Positions 38,596 through 48,100 of a DNA stretch of 64,000 nt are shown here, piece after piece (the stretch's first letter is position 1; the number at the start of each line of letters is the position of its first letter). The stretch covers positions 1,735,355-1,799,354 of the forward strand of contig NZ_CP059600.1 in NCBI RefSeq assembly GCF_022369475.1, given 5' to 3'. Origin of the DNA: Campylobacter sp. RM12651 (GTDB lineage Bacteria; Campylobacterota; Campylobacteria; Campylobacterales; Campylobacteraceae). The translations under genes and the position numbers were made by a program. The notes beneath the pieces are model-generated. The model worked only from the letters and a program-made list of their open reading frames with translations. It was not told the DNA's origin and searched no databases.

Positions 38596-39247
38596 AAAAA
38601 CTATTATATTATTTTCATTATTAGCCTGTATTAGCGTAATATTAAATAGCATAGATGTTTATATTACACTTGATAAAAACTATCAACTAAAAGACAATGA
38701 AGGCACTAAAAATATCATCGCAAAACAAGCAAAAGCAATAGTAGATAAAATAGATAATTATGCAAAAAATCTTCCAAATTCTTTAAATTATAAAGAAAAA
38801 ATTAATCTAATCAAAAAAGAAATTAATACGATTAATTTTGATAATTATCAAGAAAAAGCCTATGCTTTTAATGAGTTAGGATTTTATATAGCTCATTATT
38901 CTAAGGACTATGAGCATCAAAATATTTTTTTAGAAAAAGACACAAATAATAAATTTTATATAAAAGAACTGCTAGCAAAAATAAAAGATGAAGGATATAC
39001 AAAAGCTAATATTTTTTGGACTAACTACTCAATAAGACATATAATAACTTATATCAAAAAAGATAAAAATTTAAATGTATATTATGGTTGCACTATTGAT
39101 TTAGATAAAATTAAAAACTTTAAAAAAATAAAGGCAAGTTATAACGATAAAGAAAAAATACTAATTATTTTTAGCACATTATTTATTATTTTTACAATCA
39201 TATGTTTTACTCTTATACAATATAAAAAAACAAGGAAAAAACAATGA
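38585..39247 (+). CDS. Membrane protein with periplasmic Cache-like domain and no output domain
   Basis: The 220-residue protein has an N-terminal membrane helix (about 5-24), a ~160-residue extracytoplasmic region and a second helix (about 193-213), then only the short basic tail KKTRKKQ. The middle part, with long helix NIIAKQAKAIVDKIDNYAKN and later beta strands (NVYYGCTIDLDKI), resembles single Cache sensor domains of chemoreceptors. No HAMP, kinase or signalling domain follows. It overlaps recR by 11 bp and dsbD by 4 bp. The function is unknown; the Cache call is by layout. Confidence 0.6.
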   Translation: MMGKKTIILFSLLACISVILNSIDVYITLDKNYQLKDNEGTKNIIAKQAKAIVDKIDNYAKNLPNSLNYKEKINLIKKEINTINFDNYQEKAYAFNELGFYIAHYSKDYEHQNIFLEKDTNNKFYIKELLAKIKDEGYTKANIFWTNYSIRHIITYIKKDKNLNVYYGCTIDLDKIKNFKKIKASYNDKEKILIIFSTLFIIFTIICFTLIQYKKTRKKQ

Positions 39248-40854
39248 AATTTATTATAAATATTTTAATATTTTGCGTATTAGCAATTGCAAATCCACTA
39301 CCACCAAATGAAGCATTTAAATTCCAACTTGAAAATAACTCTCAAGCAAATTTTATAAAACTTAATCTAAATCCTGATATTTATTTATATAAAAACGAAA
39401 TAAAAGTCTTATTAAACAACGAAAATATCACAAATAAATTTGACTTAAGCAATGCGGTATTAAAGGATAATGTTGAAGTCTTTTACAATACTTTAGAATT
39501 TGATTTCCCAAATTTTACATTAAAAAATAATGACAATATTAAAATTTTTTATTTAGGTTGTTCTACTGAAGGATTATGTTATCAACCACTTGTAGCGTCT
39601 TTTAATTATCAAAATGATAAATTGGTTTTAGAATACGATAACAAAGAAGCTTTAAAACTAAAAAAAGAAAAACAATCTACACAAAACGAATATGAAAGCA
39701 AGCTTTTAAATTCTTCATTTTTAATAAATATTTTAACTTTTTTTGTATCAGGAATACTATTATCTTTAACACCTTGCACCCTACCAATGATACCTATAAT
39801 ATCTAGTATTTTGGCAAAAAGTAGTGGTAAAAATCCAATAATTTCAAGCATTATTTATGTATTAGGAATGGCTATTAGCTATACAATAGCAGGAATAATA
39901 GCAGCTTTAGTAGGAAGTGGGGTTCAAGTATTTTTTCAAAATCCAATTGTAATCATTCTATTTTCTTTAATTTTTGTAATTTTATCATTATCAATGTTTG
40001 GCTTATTTGAACTAAAAATGCCTAACTTCATTGTAAATAGCGTAAATAAAAAAAGCTCAAAATATAGTGGAATTATCGGGGTATTTTTAATGGGGGTCTT
40101 AAGTGCTTTAATAGTAGGACCTTGTGTAGCTGCACCACTTGCTGGAATTTTAATTTATGTAGCAAATAGCAATGATGTATTGCTTGGAGCTTTTTCATTA
40201 TTTTTTATGAGTATAGGTATGGGAATTCCACTAATAGCAATTGGTTTTGGTTTTAAATTTATAACTGGTTCTTGGATGCAATATGTTAATAAATTTTTTG
40301 GATTTATTTTATTAGGAATAGCAATATTTTTCTTAGAAAGAATAATAAATGAGAATATTACAAATGTCTTATATGCCTTACTTGGTATTAGTTTTGTAGT
40401 ATTTTTTGGCTTATTTGAAAATACTAAAAATAAATTCTTTTTATTTTTTAAAATTATTTTAGTTTTAATATTAGCTTATAGTTTTATATTATTAAACAAA
40501 ACTTTTAATCCAAGTAATAATATTTCTCAACAGAATTTAGAATTCACACAAGCAAAAGAAAAATTAAATCTAAGTTCAAAAAATATTGTATATTTTACAG
40601 CTAGCTGGTGTGAGAACTGCAAAGTTATGCAAAATACTACTTTTAAAGATAAAGAAGTTATAAATGAGTTGAAAAATTACAATTTAATCAAAATAGATTT
40701 AACTAACCCAAACCAATTTGAACAAGAAATGGCAGAGACTTATAAGGTTTTTGGACCACCAGTTTTACTTGTTTTAAACGATAAAGGCGAAGTGCTAAAA
40801 CAAATAATAGGATTAGTAGATGCAAAAACTTTATTAAAAGAACTTAATTTTTAA
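39244..40854 (+). CDS. dsbD: Thiol:disulfide interchange protein DsbD
   Basis: DsbD moves reducing power from cytoplasmic thioredoxin across the inner membrane to periplasmic partners. All three domains are visible in 536 residues. The N-terminal periplasmic domain has CSTEGLC (about 106-112). The eight-helix core has LTPCTLPMIPI and VGPCVAAPLAG carrying the two membrane Cys. The C-terminal thioredoxin domain has ASWCENCKVM. A signal peptide begins MKFIINILIFCVLAIANP. It overlaps the preceding gene by 4 bp. Confidence 0.93.
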   Translation: MKFIINILIFCVLAIANPLPPNEAFKFQLENNSQANFIKLNLNPDIYLYKNEIKVLLNNENITNKFDLSNAVLKDNVEVFYNTLEFDFPNFTLKNNDNIKIFYLGCSTEGLCYQPLVASFNYQNDKLVLEYDNKEALKLKKEKQSTQNEYESKLLNSSFLINILTFFVSGILLSLTPCTLPMIPIISSILAKSSGKNPIISSIIYVLGMAISYTIAGIIAALVGSGVQVFFQNPIVIILFSLIFVILSLSMFGLFELKMPNFIVNSVNKKSSKYSGIIGVFLMGVLSALIVGPCVAAPLAGILIYVANSNDVLLGAFSLFFMSIGMGIPLIAIGFGFKFITGSWMQYVNKFFGFILLGIAIFFLERIINENITNVLYALLGISFVVFFGLFENTKNKFFLFFKIILVLILAYSFILLNKTFNPSNNISQQNLEFTQAKEKLNLSSKNIVYFTASWCENCKVMQNTTFKDKEVINELKNYNLIKIDLTNPNQFEQEMAETYKVFGPPVLLVLNDKGEVLKQIIGLVDAKTLLKELNF

Positions 40855-40876
40855 AGCTTAAATTAATTTATTTTTG

Positions 40877-40882
40877 TATAAT
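40877..40882 (+). promoter_or_regulatory. Extended -10 promoter of the ndk-fabH operon
   Basis: TATAAT preceded by TTTTTG, 27 bp before the ndk ATG, in the 54-bp gap after dsbD. It is a good Campylobacter-type promoter. Confidence 0.65.
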
Positions 40883-40908
40883 ATGAGCTTTTATTTTAAG
40901 GAGATTTA

Positions 40909-41322
40909 ATGCAAAGAACTTTATCAATCATTAAACCTGACGCTGTTAAGAAAGGTGTTATAGGTCAAATTTTAAGTCGTTTTGAAGCAAATGGCTTAAG
41001 AATTGCAGCTATTAAAAAGCTTTATTTAACAAAAGAACAAGCAGGAGAATTTTACGCAGTTCATAAAGAAAGACCATTTTATAAAGATTTAGTTGAATTT
41101 ATGACTAGTGGTCCTGTTGTAGTATCTGTGTTAGAAGGCGAAAATGCAGTTGCTAAAAATCGTGAATTAATGGGAGCAACTAATCCAAAAGAAGCAGCTA
41201 AGGGAACAATAAGAGCTGATTTTGCTGAAAGTATTGACGCAAACGCAGTGCATGGTAGTGATAGTTTAGAAAATGCTAAAATAGAAATAGAGTTTTTCTT
41301 TAATAAACTTGAAATAAATTAA
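40909..41322 (+). CDS. ndk: Nucleoside diphosphate kinase
   Basis: Ndk balances nucleoside triphosphate pools by phosphate transfer through a phospho-His. The 137 residues include [20 protein letters not shown] and the active-site His in [12 protein letters not shown] (usual motif NxVHGSDS). AAGGAG lies 7 nt before the ATG. It heads an operon with DUF177, rpmF, plsX and fabH. Confidence 0.96.
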   Translation: MQRTLSIIKPDAVKKGVIGQILSRFEANGLRIAAIKKLYLTKEQAGEFYAVHKERPFYKDLVEFMTSGPVVVSVLEGENAVAKNRELMGATNPKEAAKGTIRADFAESIDANAVHGSDSLENAKIEIEFFFNKLEIN

Positions 41323-41323
41323 A

Positions 41324-41674
41324 ATGAAAATTGCTTTTAGTAAAATTAATTCGGTAAAATACCCTTTTAAGTTAGATTTTGATAATTTAATATTAGAAGG
41401 CTTTTTAAAGAGAAAAGATAATAAAATAGTTACGCTAGACGCAATTTTAGTAGGCAATGTAATTCATTATTGTGATAGTTGTGCTGCTGAAATTGAGATT
41501 GAAATTAATGAAAAAATTAATTTAGATTTGAGCGATGGTGTATTTAAAGATGAAGAAAACGAATTAAGCGACACTATGGAATTTTATGATGGTGAAATAG
41601 ACTTAATTGAAGTATTAAAAAGCGAATTAGCTTTATATTTAAGCGATTATTTTTATTGTCAAAAATGTAAATAA
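41324..41674 (+). CDS. DUF177/YceD-family protein
   Basis: The 116-residue protein belongs to the family almost always found upstream of rpmF. It has a beta-rich N-terminus and a first CxxC ([10 protein letters not shown], about 46-49), then an acidic central stretch and a terminal CQKCK. The paired CxxC motifs suggest a zinc ribbon. YceD relatives are linked to 23S rRNA or ribosome accumulation, but function here is inferred from family and position 10 bp before rpmF. Confidence 0.85.
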   Translation: MKIAFSKINSVKYPFKLDFDNLILEGFLKRKDNKIVTLDAILVGNVIHYCDSCAAEIEIEINEKINLDLSDGVFKDEENELSDTMEFYDGEIDLIEVLKSELALYLSDYFYCQKCK

Positions 41675-41684
41675 GGAGAATAAC

Positions 41685-41831
41685 ATGGCAGTTCCAAAGA
41701 GAAGAGTTAGTAAAACAAGAGCAGCAAAAAGACGCACTCATTACAAAATTGAGCTAGTAAGACCAATTAAAGATAAAGATGGTAGTTGGAAATTACCTCA
41801 TAGAATTAATCCAACAACTGGCGAATATTAA
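41685..41831 (+). CDS. rpmF: 50S ribosomal protein L32
   Basis: This is a 48-residue ORF beginning [20 protein letters not shown] and ending [10 protein letters not shown], the clear signature of L32. It is preceded by AAGGAG 7 nt before the ATG. It lacks the zinc-binding Cys pairs of some L32 proteins. It lies between the DUF177 gene and plsX, the classical order linking ribosome and lipid synthesis. Confidence 0.96.
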   Translation: MAVPKRRVSKTRAAKRRTHYKIELVRPIKDKDGSWKLPHRINPTTGEY

Positions 41832-41836
41832 TACCT

Positions 41837-42826
41837 ATGATAAAAGTTGCTGTTGATGCTATGGGTGGAGATTTTTCTTTCCCCCCAATAATTAGTGGAG
41901 TTATAAAAGCGTTAAAAGAAAAAGATAATTTTAGCGTTATTCTAGTTGGGGATGAAGAAAAAATAAAAAGTCAAATTCCATCAGAATTATCAAATAGAGT
42001 TGAATTTGTTCATACCACCGATGTTTTTGATATGGATGAAAATTCTACAGATGTTTTAAAACGCAAAGACAGCAGTATTTATAAAGCAGTTGAATTAGTA
42101 AGAAACCACGAAGCAAATGCAGTTGTTTCGGCTGGGCATAGTGGTGCTACAATGAGCCTTGCAACCCTTAGAATAGGTAGAGTAAAAGGTGTTTTAAGAC
42201 CTGCTATCGCAACTTTAATGCCTACTTTTAACGGCAGGGTTTTGGTATTAGATGTAGGTGCTAATGTTGATTGCGAAGAAGAAAATTTATTACAATTTGC
42301 AATAATGGGCGAAGCTTATGCAAAAGAAGTAATGAATATAAAAAATCCTAAAATTGCACTACTTTCAAACGGAGAAGAAGATTGCAAAGGAAACAAACTT
42401 ACAAAAGACACACATAAATTATTAAGAGAACATTTAAGCAATTTTATAGGCAATGTTGAAGGCGGACATATATTTGCTGGAGAATGTGATGTGGTAGTTT
42501 GCGATGGATTTACTGGAAATATATTATTAAAAACTGCAGAAGGTGCTGTAGGCATTTTTGCTAAGTTGTTAAAAAATGAGATTAAAAAATCATCATTGTC
42601 AAAACTTGGTTATATGCTTAGCAAAGGTGCATTTAATGCTTTAAAACAGCATTTAGACTACGACCAATATGGTGGAGCTCCATTATTAGGAATTGATGGA
42701 TGTGCTATCATTAGCCACGGAAAAAGCAATGAAGAAGCTATAAAAAATGCAATTTTTCAAGCTTTAAAATTTGCTAATTCAAATGTAAATAAAGTGATTG
42801 AAGATGAAATTAAAAGCTTGCATTAA
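41837..42826 (+). CDS. plsX: Phosphate acyltransferase PlsX
   Basis: PlsX makes acyl-phosphate from acyl-ACP for phospholipid synthesis. Motifs include [18 protein letters not shown] at the start, [22 protein letters not shown] and [17 protein letters not shown]. Length 329 is normal. A C6 run near the start (41881-41886) is short and not obviously hypermutable. The gene overlaps fabH by 23 bp. Confidence 0.95.
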   Translation: MIKVAVDAMGGDFSFPPIISGVIKALKEKDNFSVILVGDEEKIKSQIPSELSNRVEFVHTTDVFDMDENSTDVLKRKDSSIYKAVELVRNHEANAVVSAGHSGATMSLATLRIGRVKGVLRPAIATLMPTFNGRVLVLDVGANVDCEEENLLQFAIMGEAYAKEVMNIKNPKIALLSNGEEDCKGNKLTKDTHKLLREHLSNFIGNVEGGHIFAGECDVVVCDGFTGNILLKTAEGAVGIFAKLLKNEIKKSSLSKLGYMLSKGAFNALKQHLDYDQYGGAPLLGIDGCAIISHGKSNEEAIKNAIFQALKFANSNVNKVIEDEIKSLH

Positions 42827-43790
42827 AAGTATTGCTTCGTATTTACCAGAAAAAACACTAACAAATAAAGATTTTGAAAGTTTTTTAGATACAAGTGATG
42901 AATGGATATTAAAAAGAACAGGAATTAAGCAAAGATATATTGCTAGTGAAACTGAAAATACTAGCGATTTAGCATATAAAGCAGCTATAAAAGCTATACA
43001 AAGAGCTAAAATTCAAACTAATGAGATAGATTTAATAATAGTAGCTACATTAAGTCCTGATTATTTTACTATGCCATCAACTGCAGTAGTTGTAGCAAAT
43101 AAACTTGGATTAAAAGGTGTAAGTGCATTTGATATAAGTGCTGCTTGTTCGGGATTTATTTATATGCTTGAGCTTGCTCGTTCTATGGTTGAAAGTGGTG
43201 CTAAAAAAAATGTATTAATAATAGGAGCTGAAAAAATATCTTCTGTTCTTGATTATACAGATAGAACTACTTGTGTTTTATTTGGAGATGGCGCTGGAGC
43301 TTGCGTTGTAAGTGCAAGTGAAGGTAAAGGAATTATAGATATTCATACAGGAAGCGATGGAGAATTTAAAGATTTATTATGCACTAAGCGTTCAAATCAA
43401 ACAAAACAATTAGAGCCTATTAAACTTGAAATGAAAGGCAATGAAGTATTTAAGGTAGCTGTTAAAACATTATCAGATGATGTGTCGTATTTATTAGATA
43501 AAAACAAACTTAAAACAAGTGATATAGATTTATTTATACCACATCAAGCAAATCTTAGAATTATCTCTTATGTTCAAGAAAAACTTGGCTTAAGCGATGA
43601 GCAATGTGTTGTATGTGTTGATAAATTTGGTAATACTTCAGCTGCGTCAATTCCAATAGCTATCAATGAAGCTTACGAACAAGGTCGTTTAACAAATGGC
43701 AAATTAATGCTTTTAGACGCATTTGGCGGCGGATTTACTTGGGGTAGTGCTTTAGCTTATTTTGATGGAATTGATTATAAGAATTTATAA
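42804..43790 (+). CDS. fabH: 3-oxoacyl-ACP synthase III
   Basis: FabH starts type II fatty acid synthesis by condensing acetyl-CoA with malonyl-ACP. I take the ATG at 42804 ([19 protein letters not shown]); the TTG two codons upstream is less likely. The catalytic triad is visible: Cys in [12 protein letters not shown], His in IPHQANLRI and Asn in [10 protein letters not shown]. About 328 residues. It is last in the ndk-fabH operon. Confidence 0.95.
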   Translation: MKLKACIKSIASYLPEKTLTNKDFESFLDTSDEWILKRTGIKQRYIASETENTSDLAYKAAIKAIQRAKIQTNEIDLIIVATLSPDYFTMPSTAVVVANKLGLKGVSAFDISAACSGFIYMLELARSMVESGAKKNVLIIGAEKISSVLDYTDRTTCVLFGDGAGACVVSASEGKGIIDIHTGSDGEFKDLLCTKRSNQTKQLEPIKLEMKGNEVFKVAVKTLSDDVSYLLDKNKLKTSDIDLFIPHQANLRIISYVQEKLGLSDEQCVVCVDKFGNTSAASIPIAINEAYEQGRLTNGKLMLLDAFGGGFTWGSALAYFDGIDYKNL

Positions 43791-43997
43791 AATTCAAATC
43801 ATATTACTATTTATAAAAGAATTTAATTAAGTATATTTTTGTTATAAAATCTTGAAAGTATATTTATTTAACTTATTAATTAAAATTTTTGCAATATTTT
43901 TATGAACTTTATTATTCAAATCTTCTTTATTTTCAAGAGATTTAGTATAAATATTATAAATTGTTTTAATATTAATTTTAATTTAAGTTTTAAAATG

Positions 43998-44003
43998 TAT
44001 AAT
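43998..44003 (+). promoter_or_regulatory. Extended -10 promoter of the tRNA cluster
   Basis: TATAAT preceded by TG, 21 bp before the mature 5' end of tRNA-Lys. There is no gene between. Confidence 0.65.
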
Positions 44004-44024
44004 CCAAACTTATTTTTATTTTAA

Positions 44025-44100
44025 GTCTTGTTAGCTCAGCAGGTAGAGCATCTCACTTTTAATGAGGGGGCCGCTGGTTCGAATCCAGCACAGGACACCA
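44025..44100 (+). tRNA. tRNA-Lys (anticodon TTT)
   Basis: A 76-nt cloverleaf with acceptor arms GTCTTGT/ACAGGAC (two G-U pairs), anticodon stem TCTCA/TGAGG-type pairing with loop CTTTTAA giving anticodon TTT, T-arm GCTGG-TTCGAAT-CCAGC, and an encoded CCA end. First of four tRNAs. Confidence 0.93.
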
Positions 44101-44120
44101 TTTTTTTGATCCAGGTTTGA

Positions 44121-44196
44121 GACCCTTTCGTCTAGTGGCTCAGGACGCCATTCTCTCCGTTTGGAAACGAGAGTTCAAATCTTTCAAGGGTCGCCA
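44121..44196 (+). tRNA. tRNA-Glu-like gene with abnormal anticodon arm
   Basis: The acceptor (GACCCTT/AAGGGTC), D-arm (GTCT...GGAC), T-arm (GAGAG-TTCAAAT-CTTTC) and encoded GCCA end form a standard 76-nt tRNA-Glu frame. The anticodon arm does not fit: CCATT / TTTGG leaves two T-T mismatches next to the loop. The loop CTCTCCG reads as anticodon CTC with a pyrimidine at position 37, where a purine is almost universal. The affected stretch 44153-44162 is nearly the reverse complement of AAACGAGAG at 44165-44173. It may be a damaged gene or a sequence error. Confidence 0.6.
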
Positions 44197-44197
44197 T

Positions 44198-44273
44198 GGT
44201 CGCTTAGCTCAGTTGGTAGAGCGCCACCCTTACAAGGTGGATGTCATAAGTTCGAGTCTTATAGCGACCACCA
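44198..44273 (+). tRNA. tRNA-Val (anticodon TAC)
   Basis: A 76-nt cloverleaf with acceptor GGTCGCT/AGCGACC, anticodon stem CCACC/GGTGG with loop CTTACAA, T-loop TTCGAGT and encoded CCA. It begins one base after the preceding tRNA's CCA. Confidence 0.94.
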
Positions 44274-44289
44274 TTCATTAAATTCGGTT

Positions 44290-44366
44290 GCGGCGGTAGT
44301 TCAGCTGGTTAGAATATCGGCCTGTCACGCCGGAGGTCGCGGGTTCGAGCCCCGTCCGCCGCGCCA
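44290..44366 (+). tRNA. tRNA-Asp (anticodon GTC)
   Basis: A 77-nt cloverleaf with acceptor GCGGCGG/CCGCCGC, anticodon loop CTGTCAC, T-arm with TTCGAGC loop and encoded CCA. It is G/C-rich compared with the surrounding DNA, as expected for a tRNA. Confidence 0.94.
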
Positions 44367-44621
44367 TTTAATTTCGCTTAAGATAAATCAATTTTCCCAA
44401 GTTTTTTAATAAGTCAAATTAATTTTTGTATAAATATTTTCTAACTCAATAATAACTACAAATATTTTAAAAACACATTACTAAAAGCAACAATAAAATA
44501 TACTTATAAAAACCTAAATTCAAGTTATTATAAAACTTTTAAAAATATTAAAATTATTAATTCAAATTCTTTATAAATTTAAACGCAAAATATATTTATC
44601 ATTTAAGCTAGAATTAAAAAT
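44367..44621. other. Intergenic region after the tRNA cluster
   Basis: About 255 bp, strongly A/T-rich. I see no clear terminator for the tRNA transcript and no ORF. It leads into the G9/TATAAT promoter of the PH-domain gene. Confidence 0.5.
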
Positions 44622-44636
44622 GGGGGGGGGTATAAT
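44622..44636 (+). promoter_or_regulatory. Promoter with G9 tract abutting the -10 box
   Basis: Nine G (44622-44630) are followed at once by a perfect TATAAT (44631-44636), 30 bp before the ATG of the PH-domain gene. Length change of the tract would alter spacing between upstream contacts and the -10, so this looks like a transcriptional phase-variation switch. Confidence 0.7.
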
Positions 44637-44666
44637 ACTTTTTTTAATTTTTTAAAAGGAGTTTTT

Positions 44667-45104
44667 ATGTCTTATGTAGAACAAGTTTTAGGTGCAGATG
44701 AAAGCGTTGTTTTAAAAGCCAAAGTTAGTATTTTTGCTTTTATAGGTGATTTATTTGCTATTTTAATTTTAGCAATTTTAAGTATTGCTATTCATCCTTT
44801 TATTGCTATATTTATCATCTTTCTTTTACTTCGTATGTTCGTTATCATTACAACAACAGAACTTGCTTTAACAAATAGAAAAGTTATAGCTAAATTTGGC
44901 TTTATTAGAAGAGATACAATAGAGCTAAGATTAGAAAAAATAGAAAGTATCAGAGTTGGTCAAGGAATTCTTGGTAGGATTTTTAATTTTGGCACAATAT
45001 TTATAAATGGTGCTGGTTCTTCTGCACCTGTTCCTTTTATTGGTGAACCAATAAAATTCAAAAAAAGTGTAGATGAATATATAGAAAATAAATTATCAAA
45101 ATAA
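44667..45104 (+). CDS. Bacterial PH-domain membrane protein
   Basis: The 145-residue protein has two adjacent membrane helices (about 23-60, FAFIGDLFAILILAILSIAI and following) flanked by a small N-terminal segment. A C-terminal YdbS/YdbT-type PH domain follows: TTTELALTNRKVIAKFGFIRRDTIELRLEKIESI in pieces such as ALTNRKVIAKFGF, then GTIFINGAGS. The function of the family is poorly known. AAAGGAG lies 6 nt before the ATG. The promoter contains a G9 tract, so expression may be phase-variable, which is unusual for this family. Confidence 0.75.
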   Translation: MSYVEQVLGADESVVLKAKVSIFAFIGDLFAILILAILSIAIHPFIAIFIIFLLLRMFVIITTTELALTNRKVIAKFGFIRRDTIELRLEKIESIRVGQGILGRIFNFGTIFINGAGSSAPVPFIGEPIKFKKSVDEYIENKLSK

Positions 45105-45128
45105 GCCCTATTTCTAGGGCTATTTTTT
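45104..45128. terminator. Terminator between the PH-domain gene and the autotransporter
   Basis: AGCCCTA-TTTC-TAGGGCT hairpin followed by six T, immediately after the PH-domain gene stop. The convergent autotransporter ends at 45127, so both transcripts can end here. Confidence 0.7.
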
Positions 45129-48100
45129 AAAACGAATATCTTAAAGTTCCGTTTATATTGTAGTTTGTATTATATTTTCCACTAAATGATTTTTCAGCGT
45201 CTAAACTAAACTTAGTATTTTTACCTAAGTTAAAATTAGCTCCTACACTTGCAAATCCACGACTATCTTTAAAGCCTTTTTCAACTCTTATAGTTGTGCC
45301 ATCGCTTAAAGTTATAGTAGGAGTATTATTTAAATCAAACGCCCCGCCAACACTAGCTCTTAAACCAAAAGTATCATTAATATTTGCACCAGCACTTAAA
45401 GCAACTTTTGCTGCTCCCATAAATTTACCTTCGCTTTTTAAAGTAACTTTATCATTACCCTTTAAACTAGCCATAGGAACATAGCCAAGGATTAATTCAG
45501 CACTAGGCTCAAGATAAAAATCACTTCCCATTCTATATCCAGCCTCAACGCTACCTAAAAATCCACTTCCACTATCTTTTAAATCGCCTAACCAAACATT
45601 ATCTTTAAATGTTGATTTATGATGAGTATATCTTGCAGTTGCATCAATAAATAAGCCATCATTACCAACTAAGCTAACATAAGCACCAATGCCGTGATTT
45701 TTCACCTTAGAATTACTTGAATTACTTGTGCTTTGACCTATATTTGCCATTACACCTGAATATAATTCGCCATAATTTGTGCTAGTTTGCTTATCTGCAC
45801 CAAATTGCACTTCATAGTATTTTATTTTAGCACTATCAATCTTGACTTCACCACCAAAACTTCTAATCCAAATTCCAGCATTTTTGCCATCATTATTTCT
45901 TAGTTCACCCATTCTTTTGTTTAGATTGTTCCATTCACTAACATAAGAATAATAAGTCTGATTTAGCATATTTTTTGCATCTGTTAAAGCCTTAGTATTA
46001 GCACCTTTTAAAGTAAGTTCAATCTCATTACCATTAATGTTAGACCCTACTTTAATAGCTTCTTCAATTGCAGCGTTTTTAATATCTTTTTGTGCTTCTT
46101 CAATTGCTTTATCAAGGCTAGTTTCACTTGCTACAATCTTGCTTGTATCATTTGCAACTTTATTAGCATTTGCCATTACCTCATCACTTGCAGTTCCTTT
46201 TGCAACTTCATTTGCTTTTTGAGCAATTGCACCTACGCTTGAGCTTGCATTATCTAAGATACTCTTATCAGCACCACTTTTGCTATCAGCACTAAAATTA
46301 TCACTTGTCTTACTAGCATCAGCCCTACTTGCAGCCGCATTAACAGGATTTGCTACAACTGAATAATAAATATAATCCTCATCTCCTTGCTTTAATGTCC
46401 CGCTTAATATATTTTTCTTATCTAATGAATATACACTTAGACCATCATAAACTCCGATTTTTGTAACGAAGTCTTCTGCTGTTGCATTTCCATTTCCAAT
46501 CTTTAATAAAGCTAGTGGAAGATTTGCTAGATTAGTTGCATCAGCTTTGCCATTATTTACACTTAAACCAAGTAATCCTATTTCATTTGCCTTACCACTT
46601 GTGCTATTTCTTGCAATCATTGTGCCTAAGAATGTATTGTTTGTGCCACCCATAATAAATGTATTATTACTTGCATTTAAATCATTTGCTAAAATTCTAC
46701 CTGTAATCTTAGAATTATTCACATTTAATTTATCAGCTTTCATATCGCCAAATACAATAGCGTTATTTAAATTAATGCTTGAACCTTTTGAGATAGGGTC
46801 TTTATAAAAATTCGCAGCACTAACTTGATTTGCCAATACACCAGTAGTTAAATCATCACTAATATCAGCATTACCTATAACTTGAGCTTTGATAGCTGAA
46901 CTATTGATATTTATATCTTTTGCTTGTAAAAGAGTTGTATTAGCACTCTTATCTAATTTATAAGCACTCTCTATACCTGTTAAGCTTAGATTATTTGAAG
47001 CTGCGATATTAGCGTCATAGCTAATCTCTCCGTGATACACTCTAGCTTCTTTATCTAGCCTTTCTACATCTTCAACGATACCACTTAAGCTTAGATTTCT
47101 AGCCTTAACATCTTTATCAAATGATGAACTAACAGCATTGATTGAGCCGTAGTTTGTAACGCTTTCTCTAAATAAAGCTTTATTAGCATTTACATTAAAC
47201 TCTGCGTCTTTTAGATTTGTTCCGTGTGTAAGCTTATTTATAACTGCATTTTTAAGAGTAATTGTTTTAGAACTTGTAGCTTTATCGTTTGCTATGATAT
47301 TTTCTGCATAAGTATTTGTTAGGCTTATATTTCCATCATTTACATTGATATTTGCAAATCTTGACATTGTATTAATTGCATCATCATTGTCAATATAAGA
47401 AAATGCAGGATTATACTCTTGATTGCCGTTTTTATCTTTTACTCTTTCGCCACTTTCATCTCTTTTTTCTTCTAACAAATTCCCTAAAGCTTTTAAATCG
47501 CCCTTAGCAATATTTACATTACTTGTAAAACTTGAGTTATTAGCATTTAAATTACCTTCTGTAATATAAACACCGCCTGTATTTTCAAAACTACTAACAA
47601 TAGTATTTATATCGCCTTTAGTAACTTTTACAACCCCATCTCCACTAATTTCAAAACCAGTTGTATCAATACCACCATTAGCTATCAAATCTCCAGTTTC
47701 CATCTCTTCACTATCTACATATTTTAAAGCATCTTTATAAAATGTAGTGCTATCAATATCATGAGAATTTGAAGTTGCTGCTTTAATCAGTGGTAAGAAC
47801 TTTTCTTCATTATTCATTATCTCATCAAGTCTCTTCATATCTTCAGCACTTGCTATTTTTTCGCTATTTAAAAGAGTTGAGAAATGCTTATTCGCTAATT
47901 CTTTTTGATGAGCTCCACTTATGAATTTTCCATCAGTTTCTACATTACCATTTATTTTTGTTCCATAAATTTCTATATCGCCTTTACTCTTAACTCCCTT
48001 TTTAATGTCCGAAAGGATAAATCTAGCTTTGCCGTTTTGATTATCAATAGCACCTTGAAAAGTTGTGTTAAAGCCATAGAATGAATTATTTGCACTTGCT

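Noticed and set aside
41881-41886. C6 run near the start of plsX as a phase-variation tract
   Set aside because: Too short compared with the three G9 tracts and lies in an essential-type lipid gene.
44161-44409. An 82-codon plus-strand ORF across the tRNA cluster
   Set aside because: It runs through tRNA-Glu, tRNA-Val and tRNA-Asp; the tRNA structures explain the sequence.
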